DNA of 64,000 nucleotides. It comes from Methanobrevibacter sp. GTDB lineage: Archaea; Methanobacteriota; Methanobacteria; Methanobacteriales; Methanobacteriaceae. Shown piece by piece: positions 9,364 to 18,685 of the stretch (within the stretch, counting starts at the first letter, position 1; every line of letters starts with the position of its first letter). The translations under genes and the position numbers were made by a program. The DNA is taken from NCBI RefSeq assembly GCF_017406825.1, contig NZ_JAFQXT010000003.1, positions 33,154 to 97,153 of the forward strand, read 5' to 3'. Below the pieces are notes generated by a model. The model saw only the letters and a list, made by a program, of their open reading frames with translations, did not search any database and was not told the DNA's origin.

Positions 9364-10374
9364 ATGAAATATAAAATGTATGATGAGATGATGGAACAAC
9401 CCGACTCCCTTAGAAAGACTTTTGAAAGTGAAATGCCTAAATTGGAGGAAGTTTCAAAATTGATTTCAGAAGTGGACAAGGTCTATCTGATCGGCTGCGG
9501 AAGTTCCATTTCAACATGTTATAGTGTAAGGGACGCTATAAGGATGTCAAGCACCAATATCGATATAGAAGTTTATACAGGTTATGAATTCTATTATAAC
9601 AAAAAACTGGTCGATAATGAAAATTCCTTAGCGATATTCACATCCCAATCAGGCGAAACAGCAGACACCCTTGCTTCACTGAGAAGGGCTAATGAATTCA
9701 ACGTACATACTGTTTCCATTTCTAATGAACCTGAAAGTTCAATGATTAAAGAAGCTAAAACTCCAATTGTAACAAGATGCGAAACAGAAACGGCGATTTT
9801 AGGAACAAAAACCTATATAACTCAACTCGCTTGCCTATATCAGATATTGTTTGCGGCCAGTGATTATGAAGGAAAGGACACTTTGTTAAAACAGTTGGGT
9901 GAAATGCCTGATATCCTTGAGGAGTTATTGAAAACCACGGAATATGACAACAGGTTGCTGGCACAGGACTTTAAAAAAGAGGATATCTTTTATTGCTTGG
10001 GCAGCGGACCTAACTTCGGTCTTGCTTATAAGCTTGCAATGACCATGCTTATGGAAGGTGCAATAAAACATGCCTGTCCTGAATATTCCGCTGAATTCAG
10101 GCACGGTCTTATTGAACGCGCTGAAAAGGATGTTCCAATTATATTTTTAAAATCAGATTTCGAATCCGATGAAATCACTCAGAAGGCCATTGACTTTTCA
10201 GAAAACCTCAAACTGAAAATACTTCTTTATGAATTAAAGGATTATGCTGATGTGGATAAATTGCTGTCTCCATTCATATTGGTTATTCCATTAGAATGGT
10301 TTGTATATTACTTGGCGCATTATAACGGTGAAGATCCTGGTGCTACAAGGCACATAGGTAAAGTCAGATATTAA
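9364..10374 (+). CDS. SIS-domain sugar-phosphate isomerase-like protein
   Basis: A 336-residue protein with two SIS domains and no glutaminase domain, like the isomerase half of GlmS or the AgaS/FrlB group. The first SIS domain is seen at [20 protein letters not shown] (about residue 40) and [19 protein letters not shown] (about residue 100). The second is at [26 protein letters not shown] (about residue 205), with the [12 protein letters not shown] substrate loop after it. The C-terminus has [18 protein letters not shown], similar to GlmS-type C-tails. It probably isomerises or deaminates an amino-sugar phosphate. Strong RBS AAGGAG at 9350. Single gene with its own promoter. Confidence 0.75.
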   Translation: MKYKMYDEMMEQPDSLRKTFESEMPKLEEVSKLISEVDKVYLIGCGSSISTCYSVRDAIRMSSTNIDIEVYTGYEFYYNKKLVDNENSLAIFTSQSGETADTLASLRRANEFNVHTVSISNEPESSMIKEAKTPIVTRCETETAILGTKTYITQLACLYQILFAASDYEGKDTLLKQLGEMPDILEELLKTTEYDNRLLAQDFKKEDIFYCLGSGPNFGLAYKLAMTMLMEGAIKHACPEYSAEFRHGLIERAEKDVPIIFLKSDFESDEITQKAIDFSENLKLKILLYELKDYADVDKLLSPFILVIPLEWFVYYLAHYNGEDPGATRHIGKVRY

Positions 10375-10394
10375 TTTTTTTAAAAAAAGAGATA

Positions 10395-10419
10395 AAATGT
10401 AGAAATCTATTCTACATTT
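10395..10419 (-). terminator. Terminator hairpin overlapping the hsp20 stop codon
   Basis: A perfect 10-bp stem (AAATGTAGAA at 10395-10404 and TTCTACATTT at 10410-10419) with loop ATCTA. Read on the minus strand, the first arm encodes the last residues of Hsp20, the loop holds the stop codon, and a T-rich run follows. It should end the hsp20 transcript. Confidence 0.6.
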
Positions 10420-11000
10420 ACTTTATGTTTTGGGATTATTAACTTTGGAATGGTTATGATAACTGTTCCGTTAGTGAATTTTGCAGTGATATTTTCTAAA
10501 TCAATGCTGGTTTCGAATCTGATGGTTTTAACACATCTTCCGGATTTGATGGATGATGCGATTACTTCAGCGGTTTCATCGTCTTTAAATTCTTCGATGT
10601 ATGGTTTGAAGGTTGTTTCAATGCTGATGTCATTGTCTCCAGCTTCAATAGACACATCTTCTTTTGTAACGCCTGGAACTGCAGCTTTGATGTAGTAGAT
10701 ATCTTTGGTTTCTATGAGATCAACATCTAAAGTTTGAACAGTTGATTTTTTGTAGTCAGCATATTTTTTGTCTGCATTTTTTTGCACATTTTTAATGTAA
10801 TCTTTGAATTCATCTATACTTGTGTATAAATCATTGAGTACATTGTCCGCTATATTTTTACTTTTTTCTTTTGTTTCTTCATATTTGTCTTTCAAATCGT
10901 CTGCATCGTCGAAGGTTTCATCTTCGATGTCTTCTTCGAATTCTTCTTTTTTATCAGAAATTTTGGTTTCAATAGTTTCGGAATCTACCATATTTTTCAC
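10407..11000 (-). CDS. Small heat shock protein, Hsp20/alpha-crystallin family
   Basis: ATP-independent chaperone that holds unfolding proteins. The alpha-crystallin domain covers about residues 95-190 (LIETKDIYYIKAAVPGVTKEDVSIEAGDNDISIETTF ... FETSIDLENITAKFTNGTVIITIPK), with the IxI-like tail LIIPKHKVNVE. The N-terminal 90 residues are unusually acidic and helical (KKEEFEEDIEDETFDDADDLKDKYEETKEK), probably a coiled coil, longer than in typical sHsps. It has a clean BRE/TATA promoter and a tandem repeat upstream. Single-gene transcript with terminator. Confidence 0.88.
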   Translation of the reverse strand: MKNMVDSETIETKISDKKEEFEEDIEDETFDDADDLKDKYEETKEKSKNIADNVLNDLYTSIDEFKDYIKNVQKNADKKYADYKKSTVQTLDVDLIETKDIYYIKAAVPGVTKEDVSIEAGDNDISIETTFKPYIEEFKDDETAEVIASSIKSGRCVKTIRFETSIDLENITAKFTNGTVIITIPKLIIPKHKVNVE

Positions 11001-11050
11001 ACTCCTATAGGTGAATTTTAAATTTCATATTTTAATTACAATTTGTTAGT

Positions 11051-11090
11051 ATATAAACTTTTCGATTAAATTTACTAAAAGTTACTAAAA
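11051..11090 (-). promoter_or_regulatory. hsp20 promoter with tandem 9-bp repeat
   Basis: On the minus strand a BRE-like CGAAAAG (11064-11058) is followed by TTTATATAC, a strong archaeal TATA element. Directly upstream are two copies of TTACTAAAA (plus-strand 11072-11080 and 11082-11090) in a 10-bp period. One helical turn between copies suggests a heat-shock regulator site, which is inferred. Confidence 0.5.
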
Positions 11091-11098
11091 TTTAGGCA

Positions 11099-12127
11099 TC
11101 AGTAATAATCATCATCTTCGTCTAAAACACGTTCTATTTTTTTAATTGAATCGATTTTCTTGTTGATTTCTTCAATGCCTTCTCCTTCTATGGCAGAAAT
11201 GAAAATTGAATTGTCTTCATCATCAATGTACTGATCAAGGTATCCTGTATCTTCAATCAAATCCATCTTGTTAAATAAATAGATTATAGGTATCTCGGAA
11301 AATATCTTCTCGATCTGTTTTAAAAGGTTGTACTGATTATCCAAATGGAATCCGCAGGTCTCGGAAGCGTCAAAGATAAACAGTATTGTGTCGGCCAAAT
11401 GTTCAAGCGCAACAATAGCATTCATCTCAATGTCGTTCATTTCCAGAACCGGTCTGTCTAGAAGTCCTGGTGTGTCAATAATCTGGATATGCTTCCAGTG
11501 GCGTTCGGTATGGCCTATCTGAATACCTTTTGTTGTAAAAGGGTAGTTGGCAACTTGAGGCTCGGCTTCGGTAATCTGTCTTAAAAGCGTTGATTTGCCA
11601 ACATTCGGAAAACCTGCAATGACGATGGTTGTTGCATCAAAGTCAATTGTAGGCATATTTCTCAGGTTCTGCTTTGCAAAATCCAAGAAATCCAAATTAG
11701 GCTTTATCTTATTTACAACAGATGCAATTCTTCCGTAGGCCTGTTTTTGAATGGCAGTTGCTTTTTCGGAAGGATTTTTCCTGATTTTTGCACCGTATTC
11801 CTTTTCGAGTTGAGTAATGATTCCATAAGCCCAGTTAAGCCCTCCAAGAGCCTGTTTCATATCGTCCACGCCAACGGTGATGTCAATATAGTCCTGGTAA
11901 AACGGATGCAGGCTTTCAATTTCAGGAACCGCATCTATGATTGATTTCAATTTATCTTTAATAACCTGACAGGAGGTAACGACTCTTCTTTCCTCAATTC
12001 TTTTGCCTTTCAGATGTTTAGGCATTTTTTGACTTCTAATTAAATCAGCTTGTTTTTTTCCTCGACTGAATCCCTTGTCCAATAATTCATCAGGCGTAGG
12101 TATTGTTGGTATCATCATTGTTATCAC
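11099..12127 (-). CDS. NOG1-family GTPase
   Basis: Obg-HflX superfamily GTPase of the NOG1 type, tied to large ribosomal subunit assembly in eukaryotes and found across archaea. All GTPase motifs are visible: G1 AGFPNVGKST (residues 171-180), G3 DTPGLLD, G4 NKMD and G5 SAIEGEG. An N-terminal helical domain of about 165 residues precedes them. The GTG start at 12127 overlaps the last base of the AMMECR1 stop (TAGTG); ATG codons 9 and 12 bases later are alternatives. It is the third gene of the tldD-AMMECR1-NOG1 operon. Confidence 0.9.
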   Translation of the reverse strand: MITMMIPTIPTPDELLDKGFSRGKKQADLIRSQKMPKHLKGKRIEERRVVTSCQVIKDKLKSIIDAVPEIESLHPFYQDYIDITVGVDDMKQALGGLNWAYGIITQLEKEYGAKIRKNPSEKATAIQKQAYGRIASVVNKIKPNLDFLDFAKQNLRNMPTIDFDATTIVIAGFPNVGKSTLLRQITEAEPQVANYPFTTKGIQIGHTERHWKHIQIIDTPGLLDRPVLEMNDIEMNAIVALEHLADTILFIFDASETCGFHLDNQYNLLKQIEKIFSEIPIIYLFNKMDLIEDTGYLDQYIDDEDNSIFISAIEGEGIEEINKKIDSIKKIERVLDEDDDYY

Positions 12128-12684
12128 TATTTAAAAATTTGTCCCTGGAATTTATATACATCACAACTTGCATCCATCCAGCTGTCTGCACTGATTCCCG
12201 CTTTCATGCAGGTGTGCTCTAAGAATTCTTCAGTTGTGAACGCATTTTCAACGGCAACCTGGGGGAGCAATAACCCCCTTGCATATCCTTTCTGAATTAT
12301 TAGTCCGTCACGGCCAATTTCTATTTCATCAAGGTATTGTTGATAGTGTGCCACTTCGATTATTTCGGGTTTTGTCAAAACTGTAACTTCAAAATCAAGG
12401 TTTTCAAATTCCTCTTCGGTCACTTGTGGGAATCTTGGATCGTTAAATGCAGCCGCTAATGCCACTTCCATAGTTGCGTCAATGGCAGGTTTTATAGGTT
12501 CTGCATATCCGATGCATCCTCTCAGATTACTTTTCTTATTCAAAGTCACGAAAACGCCCAAGTCCTCATCCAGTTCAAGGGGATACATTTCAGGTTTTAC
12601 TTTATGTTTTCCTGTTTCTAGAAAATACCTTATGCATTCCCTTGCCAAGTCAAGCAAATAATATCCTGCTCTGTCACTTATCAT
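12127..12684 (-). CDS. AMMECR1-domain protein (TIGR00296 / MEMO-operon type)
   Basis: AMMECR1 family protein of unknown reaction. Diagnostic stretches are FVTLNKKSNLRGCIGYAEPIKPAIDATMEVALAAAFNDPRFP and LTKPEIIEVAHYQQYLDEIEIGRDGLIIQKGYARGLLLPQVA, with the conserved LRGCIG. The start [23 protein letters not shown] at 12684 is chosen because its ATG overlaps the tldD stop (TAATG). An upstream in-frame extension inside tldD is a shadow. Length about 185 residues is normal. Its position between a peptidase and a GTPase gene implies translational coupling. Confidence 0.85.
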   Translation of the reverse strand: MISDRAGYYLLDLARECIRYFLETGKHKVKPEMYPLELDEDLGVFVTLNKKSNLRGCIGYAEPIKPAIDATMEVALAAAFNDPRFPQVTEEEFENLDFEVTVLTKPEIIEVAHYQQYLDEIEIGRDGLIIQKGYARGLLLPQVAVENAFTTEEFLEHTCMKAGISADSWMDASCDVYKFQGQIFK

Positions 12685-14054
12685 TATCCCATTCCTCCGA
12701 CTAGTGCATTTAAGATTCTTGTATGTGGTCCGCCGTCTCCTACTGGAGCTGTCTGACCATCTTTTCCGCAAAATCCAACGCTCAGTTTAAAATCGTTAGC
12801 TATAGCATCAATGTTTTTCAGTGTTTCCAATATGTTTCCTGAAAGTGATACGTCTCTTATAGGTGTTGTGATTTCACCGTTTTCAATTATATAGCCTTCA
12901 GCGGCATTAAATTGGAAAATTCCTTTGCCTGTGTCAACCTGACCTCCTCGTGAGCCTTTAAGATAAATTCCATTGTCAATGTCTTCAAATAATTCTTCAA
13001 CTTCATTGTCTCCAGGTTGTAAAAATGTATTGCTCATTCTGACAATGGGCTGGTCTGAAATAACGGACCTGGCATTTCCGGATGAGGTCATTCCAAGTTT
13101 TGATGAAGTTTCTCTTGAATTTAAAAGAGAGATTAATTTTCCATCTTTCACCAGTTGATTAGGTTTTGTTTTAACTCCTTCAACATCATAAGGATAATAT
13201 CCAAAGCCTTCTCTCAAACTTGCATCATCAAAGATATTCACAATATCTGAGGCTATTTGTGTGCCCATCTTATCTTTTAGGATTGAATCGTTCTGCAGGA
13301 TTAAATCTCCTTCAACTGCATGTCCCAATGCTTCATGTATCAATACTCCGGTAAGTTCAGGGTCGGCAATTACAGGGAACTGGCCTGAAGGTGCCGGTTT
13401 GGCATCAAGCAGTCTTACAGCTTTTTCGCCGATTTTTCTTCCGAATTCTTCAATGTCCCTATCGGCAATGACTTCAAATCCTTTAACTCCGCCAAGACTA
13501 CCATGTCCGAATTGTATTATTTCTCCATCTGTTGCTGATGCATTCAATGCCATTCTGACTCTGCTGGTATCAATCTGAATTTCACTGCCTTCGCTGTTCA
13601 TGAACAGTTCGTTAACTTTGCTGTCCACATATCCTACGGTGGTACTGTTGACCTTATCGATTGATGCGGCATCATTAGCTTCCTTCATGATGTCCTTTTT
13701 TTCTTCAATTGACACGTCAGTGAACGGTATTTTGACATCCACTTCAATTTTATCTTTGATTACTTCAGTTTCACTTAATTTGACGTCTCCTTTAAGTGAG
13801 TTTGATAACTTTAAGGCGGTTTCGGTTATTTCATCTATTTTTGATAAGTCTGTTGTGTATGCAAAACCCCATGCTCCATTATTCAACACCCTTATTCTTG
13901 CTCCCAGGCTCATTCCGGTGTTGATTTCATCCACATTCCCATCTTTCATCAATATGGATGTATTATCGCCCATTCCAAATCTTATGTCGATATAATCCAC
14001 TTTTGGGCTGGTTTTTGCAATAACATTTTCGAATAAATTTATGTATTCTTCCAT
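12684..14054 (-). CDS. tldD: TldD/PmbA family metallopeptidase (TldD)
   Basis: Zinc protease subunit of the TldD/TldE type. The HExxH metal motif is seen in [14 protein letters not shown] (about residue 240), and the family C-terminal signature in [22 protein letters not shown]. 456 residues is the usual length. TldD works with a second homolog lacking the HExxH (TldE/PmbA); no such gene is in this window. In bacteria the pair degrades unfolded peptides or matures modified peptides. It is first in a three-gene operon with one-base overlaps. Confidence 0.9.
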   Translation of the reverse strand: MEEYINLFENVIAKTSPKVDYIDIRFGMGDNTSILMKDGNVDEINTGMSLGARIRVLNNGAWGFAYTTDLSKIDEITETALKLSNSLKGDVKLSETEVIKDKIEVDVKIPFTDVSIEEKKDIMKEANDAASIDKVNSTTVGYVDSKVNELFMNSEGSEIQIDTSRVRMALNASATDGEIIQFGHGSLGGVKGFEVIADRDIEEFGRKIGEKAVRLLDAKPAPSGQFPVIADPELTGVLIHEALGHAVEGDLILQNDSILKDKMGTQIASDIVNIFDDASLREGFGYYPYDVEGVKTKPNQLVKDGKLISLLNSRETSSKLGMTSSGNARSVISDQPIVRMSNTFLQPGDNEVEELFEDIDNGIYLKGSRGGQVDTGKGIFQFNAAEGYIIENGEITTPIRDVSLSGNILETLKNIDAIANDFKLSVGFCGKDGQTAPVGDGGPHTRILNALVGGMG

Positions 14055-14164
14055 TTTATCACTTCGAAAAGATTAATTTAATATTAGTTTTAGATTACAT
14101 ATTAAATAAAAGTTTATTAATTGGTAATGACAATATAACAATCGTTAATAATTTTGGTGATTCA

Positions 14165-15370
14165 ATGTTTATAATTGTAGGTACCGGTGCGGGCGGCGCA
14201 ATCCTTGCAAGAGAACTTGCACAAAACGATTTGCCTGTCACCATTATTGAAAAAGGACCATATATAGATTCAAAAGATGCATTTAACTATTATGATAAGT
14301 ATAACAGCTCAGTAGACCTTTTGACCACCACATGTATCGGCGGTGCAACAATAGTTTCCATGTCAAACATGGTAAGGGCACTGGACAGTGAACTGCATGA
14401 ATACGGCATAGATTTGGCAGAAGCCTATGAATATGTGGAGGATTTGGTCGGGGTCCATCAGTTGGATGACTCCCACATTGGAAAGGGAACACAGGCATTT
14501 CTCGATGCGGGCAGACAGTTAGGTCTTGAAACTTTAAAGATGCCGAAGGCTATCAGAGAGGAAGATTGTATTCAATGCGGCAGATGTGCATTCGGATGTC
14601 CTGCAGATGCAAAATGGTCCGGAAAGGACTTTGTGGATGATGCCGTGGAAGCGGGCGCAACATTAATTACAGAAGCTGAAGTAACTGATTTAATCATTGA
14701 AGATAATGAAATAAAAGGTGTAGAATACATTAAAGATGATAAGAAAGAAGAGGTCTATGGCGATTATGTTATATTGTCTGCGGGAGCTATATCTTCAGCA
14801 TTAATTTTAAGACGGGCTGGAATTGATGCGGGCCGCGAGATATTCTTCGATCCATTTGTAAGTGTGGGAGGATACATTAAAGATATAAACTTCAACACGG
14901 AAGTGCAGATGGCAGGTTTGGTAATAGGAAAAAACTTCGTATTGTCACCTCACTTCTCATCATTTATACGTGATAATATACCTGATGATTCAGTGACTGA
15001 TAAGGATATATTGAGCATAATGGTAAAGACTCCTGATGAATGTAAAGGTTATATCGATGATGATGGTGAGGTATATAAAATCAATACCATTCAGGATATA
15101 AGGTACCTGGCTGAAGGAGCCGCTACAGCAGGTTTGATTTTAGAAAAAGCAGGTGTCGATCCAAAAACAATTGGTTCAACAGTATATAGGGGAGCACATC
15201 CCGGTGGAACAGCACCTATCGGAAAAATAGTCGACAGCAATCTGGAAACCGAAATTTCCAATCTCTTTGTTTGCGATGCAAGCGTATTGCCGATATCTCC
15301 CGGAAAACCTCCAATACTGACAATACTTGCATTGTCTAAAAGATTATCAGATTATCTAAAAAAATATTAA
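14165..15370 (+). CDS. FAD-dependent GMC-like oxidoreductase with an internal ferredoxin motif
   Basis: Starts with a Rossmann FAD motif (IIVGTGAGGAILARELAQ, residues 3-20, then VTIIEKGP). It carries a complete four-Cys cluster motif CIQCGRCAFGCP (Cys135, 138, 141, 145). The second FAD-contact region is YVILSAGAISSALILRRAGI, and a GMC-type C-terminus HPGGTAPIGKIVD ... LFVCDASVLPISPGKPPILTILALSKRL follows. The Fe-S cluster suggests electron exchange with ferredoxin rather than with oxygen, fitting an anaerobe. The substrate (an alcohol or an isoprenoid-like compound) is unknown. Own promoter; RBS GGTGA before the ATG. Confidence 0.78.
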   Translation: MFIIVGTGAGGAILARELAQNDLPVTIIEKGPYIDSKDAFNYYDKYNSSVDLLTTTCIGGATIVSMSNMVRALDSELHEYGIDLAEAYEYVEDLVGVHQLDDSHIGKGTQAFLDAGRQLGLETLKMPKAIREEDCIQCGRCAFGCPADAKWSGKDFVDDAVEAGATLITEAEVTDLIIEDNEIKGVEYIKDDKKEEVYGDYVILSAGAISSALILRRAGIDAGREIFFDPFVSVGGYIKDINFNTEVQMAGLVIGKNFVLSPHFSSFIRDNIPDDSVTDKDILSIMVKTPDECKGYIDDDGEVYKINTIQDIRYLAEGAATAGLILEKAGVDPKTIGSTVYRGAHPGGTAPIGKIVDSNLETEISNLFVCDASVLPISPGKPPILTILALSKRLSDYLKKY

Positions 15371-15375
15371 GAAGA

Positions 15376-15846
15376 TTATTCGAATTGTTCATCGATATCT
15401 TCTGTTTTTATTAATTTTTCACAGTAATGGCACCTTACAACTGGAGGATATTCATTAACAACATGAAAAACAGGTGTTATAGGTTCATTTTCATAGTTTG
15501 TAATGCATTTAGGATTAGTGCATTTAATGATTGACTTGATTTTTTCGGGAAGAACGATCTTGTCTTTCTTGACAGGTTGGAAATCTCGGATAATATTTAT
15601 TGTAGCTTTGGGAGCAATTAAAGCAACTTGATTGAGTTCCTCATGGTCCAATTCCCTGTTTTCAATTTTCACAATGTCTTTTCTTCCAATTTGGCTAGAT
15701 GAAACGTTCATTGCCACTGTAACATTAGTGGTTTCAGAATCTGGAAGGCCTAAAATCTTAAGAATATGCAATGCCTTGTTTGCGGTAATGTGGTCAATTA
15801 CTGTACCGTTTTCAATAGCTTTAATTTTCAGTTCGGTTTTTGTCAT
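15376..15846 (-). CDS. pyrI: Aspartate carbamoyltransferase regulatory chain
   Basis: Regulatory subunit of aspartate transcarbamoylase, binding CTP/ATP in pyrimidine synthesis. The N-terminal allosteric domain ([26 protein letters not shown]) is typical. The C-terminal zinc domain has four Cys (Cys109, 114, 139, 142 in CTNPKC ... CHYC) that hold the contact to PyrB. 156 residues is normal. The catalytic gene pyrB is not in this window. Last gene of the minus-strand run hisA-ribL-argC-flavodoxin-pyrI, 10 bases after the flavodoxin. Confidence 0.95.
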   Translation of the reverse strand: MTKTELKIKAIENGTVIDHITANKALHILKILGLPDSETTNVTVAMNVSSSQIGRKDIVKIENRELDHEELNQVALIAPKATINIIRDFQPVKKDKIVLPEKIKSIIKCTNPKCITNYENEPITPVFHVVNEYPPVVRCHYCEKLIKTEDIDEQFE

Positions 15847-15856
15847 GCTAACACCA

Positions 15857-16345
15857 TTAATACATTTTCAAATCTTTGATTTTGATTATCGCTTCTGTAT
15901 CATTAACTAATTTTTCATCACTCTTATTTTTGGTGGTTATAGTAAAACTTTGAATTACTCTTGCTCCACGCAATCTAACTTTCTCTTCTAGTCTTTCGAT
16001 ATTTGAATCGCCACGGTTCGCATCCATTGTAGCAAATAGAATCACGTCTTTTGCCCTGAGGTCGCACCGGTCAATAATGGTCAATATTGCGGGAGTGGGA
16101 TTTCCATTCCAAGTTGGAGTTCCGAAATAGATTGTATCGTAACCGGTCAAGTCCACTTTTGCAGGAATTATGTCAGTTTTTGTTTCCCTGAAAGCGTTGA
16201 TTGATGCGAAGAGTCTGTTTTTTAAACCGTCACGATTTTTCAAATCATAAATCCTAATCAAATCTGCATTTACATGTTTGGCTAGAGTTTTTGCAACTAA
16301 TTCTGTTGTTCCGCTGTTGGAATAGTATATTATTGCTCTTCTCAT
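15857..16345 (-). CDS. Flavodoxin-like protein
   Basis: A 162-residue single-domain flavodoxin. The phosphate loop [19 protein letters not shown] (residues 7-25), the [15 protein letters not shown] loop (about residue 72) and the later [14 protein letters not shown] stretch are the FMN-contacting segments. It likely carries electrons for an unidentified cytoplasmic redox enzyme. It lies 21 bases after argC and 10 before pyrI, so it is probably in the same transcript. Confidence 0.82.
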   Translation of the reverse strand: MRRAIIYYSNSGTTELVAKTLAKHVNADLIRIYDLKNRDGLKNRLFASINAFRETKTDIIPAKVDLTGYDTIYFGTPTWNGNPTPAILTIIDRCDLRAKDVILFATMDANRGDSNIERLEEKVRLRGARVIQSFTITTKNKSDEKLVNDTEAIIKIKDLKMY

Positions 16346-16366
16346 TTTTTACTCCCCCTTTTTGCA

Positions 16367-17395
16367 TTATGGATGAAGACCGAAATGTGTTAAACCGGTG
16401 GTTTCGTCAATTCCAAGGAGAATGTTCATGTTTTGTATTGCCTGGCCGGATGCGCCTTTTACAAGGTTATCAATTGCAGATAACATTACAACTCTTCCGG
16501 TGTCGTCGATTTCAAATCCGCCAATATGGACGAAATTGGATCCGCGAACTGAACTTAAATGTGGGATTTCCCCTTCATCCATAAGTTTTATGAAGAATTC
16601 TTCACCGTATTCTTTAATGTATAGTTTTCTAATTTCTTCAGGAGTAATGTCTGTGTTTTCTTCAGTCAAAAAGCTGTGGCTTGTTGTTTGGATTCCACGG
16701 TTGACCGGCACCAAATGAGGAGTAAATGAAACTTTCACGTCATCAAATCCATGCAGCTCCTGCTTGATTTCAGAGGAGTGCCTGTGTGAGGAAATCTTAT
16801 ATGGATTTACATTATCGGCAATATTTGGATAATGGGTGGTTGCTGACGGATTGACTCCCGCTCCGCTAACGCCGGTTTTGGAATCAATAATTATACTGTC
16901 CACTAAATCGTTTTTGACTAATGGGTATGATGATAATATTGCGCCTGTCGGGAAACATCCAGGGTTTGCAACAAGATTTGTTTTTTTGATTTCATCTCTG
17001 TATAACTCAGGAAGTCCAAATACGCCTTTGTTTTCCTTATCTGTATGTTCCATGCCGTACCATTTTTCATAAACGGCTGTGTCACGGTATCTGTAGTCTC
17101 CACTAAGATCAACCACTTTAGCGCCGGTTTCAAGTATCTCCGGCACGATTTTCATTGATGCGCCGTGAGGTGTTGCAGTAAAGACTACATCTGCATCAAG
17201 TTCTGAAGGACTTTTGTTTTTAAATTCAAGTCCTGAATCTCTAATGTGCGGATGAATCTTATGTGCTGGAGTGCCGTCGTATTGCCTTGAAGTGATGTCT
17301 GTAATTTCCACTTCAGGGTGGTTTAAAAGCATTCTTAAAAGTTCTCCACCTGTGTATCCGCTTGCTCCTATTATTGCTACTTTAAACATTTTCAT
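16367..17395 (-). CDS. argC: N-acetyl-gamma-glutamyl-phosphate reductase
   Basis: NADPH-dependent third step of arginine synthesis. The NADP fold [19 protein letters not shown] is at residues 5-23, the catalytic Cys147 in [11 protein letters not shown], and the conserved HRHSSEI and [12 protein letters not shown] follow. 342 residues is normal. The ATG at 17395 or the one two codons later (17389) are possible starts. It lies 6 bases after ribL on the minus strand. Confidence 0.95.
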   Translation of the reverse strand: MKMFKVAIIGASGYTGGELLRMLLNHPEVEITDITSRQYDGTPAHKIHPHIRDSGLEFKNKSPSELDADVVFTATPHGASMKIVPEILETGAKVVDLSGDYRYRDTAVYEKWYGMEHTDKENKGVFGLPELYRDEIKKTNLVANPGCFPTGAILSSYPLVKNDLVDSIIIDSKTGVSGAGVNPSATTHYPNIADNVNPYKISSHRHSSEIKQELHGFDDVKVSFTPHLVPVNRGIQTTSHSFLTEENTDITPEEIRKLYIKEYGEEFFIKLMDEGEIPHLSSVRGSNFVHIGGFEIDDTGRVVMLSAIDNLVKGASGQAIQNMNILLGIDETTGLTHFGLHP

Positions 17396-17401
17396 TATCT
17401 C

Positions 17402-17863
17402 CTAATCTTCACAATGGTCTAAAATTTTTCCTTCGAAATCAGTATTTTCGATTTTTCTGATAATTTTACAGCTGCTGTCGAGCTCACAATCACGATATTT
17501 CTCAATACGCACTGCTTTTGCCTTCAAGCCTCTTTTATCAAGGGCTTCCTGCAGTTTTCCAACATCGTGGTTTTGGTCCGCTCCAATAGTAATGATATCC
17601 GGGTCTATTTCGCGAACGATTTTAAACACATCGCCGTTCGCATCACCTAAATAAGCATCAGTAACTGGTTTTAACATTTTGATTAATTCCAAACGTTGGT
17701 CCTCTCCAACAATCGGGACTCTTTTTCTTCTCTCGACTGTTGCATCACGCGCTACAACAACATAAAGCTCAGCATCTTCTCCACCTAGCTTTTTGGACTC
17801 TTCCAGATAAACTCCGTGTCCAGGGTGGAGTATGTCAAATGTTCCGGTCGCCATTATCTTCAT
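17402..17863 (-). CDS. ribL: Archaeal FAD synthase RibL
   Basis: Cytidylyltransferase-fold enzyme that adenylates FMN to FAD in archaea. The nucleotidyl-transfer motif HPGH is at residues 13-16 (MATGTFDILHPGHGVYL), and the second motif (about residue 112) appears as KAVRIEKYRDCELDSSCKII, close to ISSTxIR in bacterial members. The C-terminal Cys residues (CELDSSC) match those described in M. jannaschii RibL. It is 4 bases after hisA. Confidence 0.9.
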   Translation of the reverse strand: MKIMATGTFDILHPGHGVYLEESKKLGGEDAELYVVVARDATVERRKRVPIVGEDQRLELIKMLKPVTDAYLGDANGDVFKIVREIDPDIITIGADQNHDVGKLQEALDKRGLKAKAVRIEKYRDCELDSSCKIIRKIENTDFEGKILDHCED

Positions 17864-17867
17864 TCAA

Positions 17868-18605
17868 TTACCTCTTTTGATATTTTAAAGCTTCAGTTAA
17901 ATCAATTTTATCAGTATAAAGTGCAGAACCAATCACAACTCCTTCCACACCGCTTTCATTTAATTTTTTAAGGTCATCCATTGTGGTTACTCCGCCGGAA
18001 TAAACAATAGGCAAATCAACGGATTTTTTAAGGTTCTCTACAGGTTCAGTGTAAAATCCACCCAAAAGCCCCTCAACGTCAACGTTTGTAAACAGGATGC
18101 TTCCCGCACCATGTTCCTTAAAGTCGTTTGCTATCTCAGAAGGGCTCTTGTCAATCTTTTCCTGCCATCCCTTTATAACTACTTTGTTGTCTTTGCTGTC
18201 AAGTGAAATCATAATTCTGTCTGAGCCGTATTCATCTGATAGTTCAGTAATGGTTTTTGGGTTTTGTATTCCCATTGTTCCAATGATTAATCTTTCAATA
18301 TCAAGATTCAGCAATTGGTGGGCATAATCCATATCTCTTATTCCGCCGCCCAATTGTATTGGAACTGTAACTTCTTTTAGGATTTTTTTAATCACTTCAA
18401 AGCTGGTTACTCCATCAATTGTTCCGGACAGGTCAATCACATGGATGTTTTTTGCTCCTAACTCTTCCCAGTGTCTTGCAACTTTTTCGGGATTGTCTAT
18501 TTTAACCATTTCGCTTCCAGGCTCGCCTTGAACAAGTTGAACACATTTTCCATCTTTAATGTCAACTGCAGGTATTATTAACATTTCATCTTTATTGAAT
18601 GACAT
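17868..18605 (-). CDS. hisA: Phosphoribosylformimino-5-aminoimidazole carboxamide ribotide isomerase
   Basis: Fourth step of histidine synthesis, a TIM barrel. Seen are the N-terminal catalytic Asp stretch IPAVDIKDGKCVQLVQGEPGSE, QLGGGIRDMDYAHQLL (phosphate loop), the second half ILFTNVDVEGLLGG and IVYSGGVTTMDDLKKL, and EGVVIGSALYTDKIDL. 245 residues is normal. First gene of the minus-strand biosynthetic run; its promoter region is shared with the divergent AraC-type gene. Confidence 0.95.
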   Translation of the reverse strand: MSFNKDEMLIIPAVDIKDGKCVQLVQGEPGSEMVKIDNPEKVARHWEELGAKNIHVIDLSGTIDGVTSFEVIKKILKEVTVPIQLGGGIRDMDYAHQLLNLDIERLIIGTMGIQNPKTITELSDEYGSDRIMISLDSKDNKVVIKGWQEKIDKSPSEIANDFKEHGAGSILFTNVDVEGLLGGFYTEPVENLKKSVDLPIVYSGGVTTMDDLKKLNESGVEGVVIGSALYTDKIDLTEALKYQKR

Positions 18606-18685
18606 TTGGATTTCCTTAATGTTTTATTATAATTTAATTATATGTTTTGAAATGATTTATATGTATTGATTTTATAACTACTAAT

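Noticed and set aside
12685..12771. N-terminal extension of the AMMECR1 frame ([17 protein letters not shown])
   Set aside because: It lies inside tldD in another frame; the TAATG overlap at 12684 gives the natural start.
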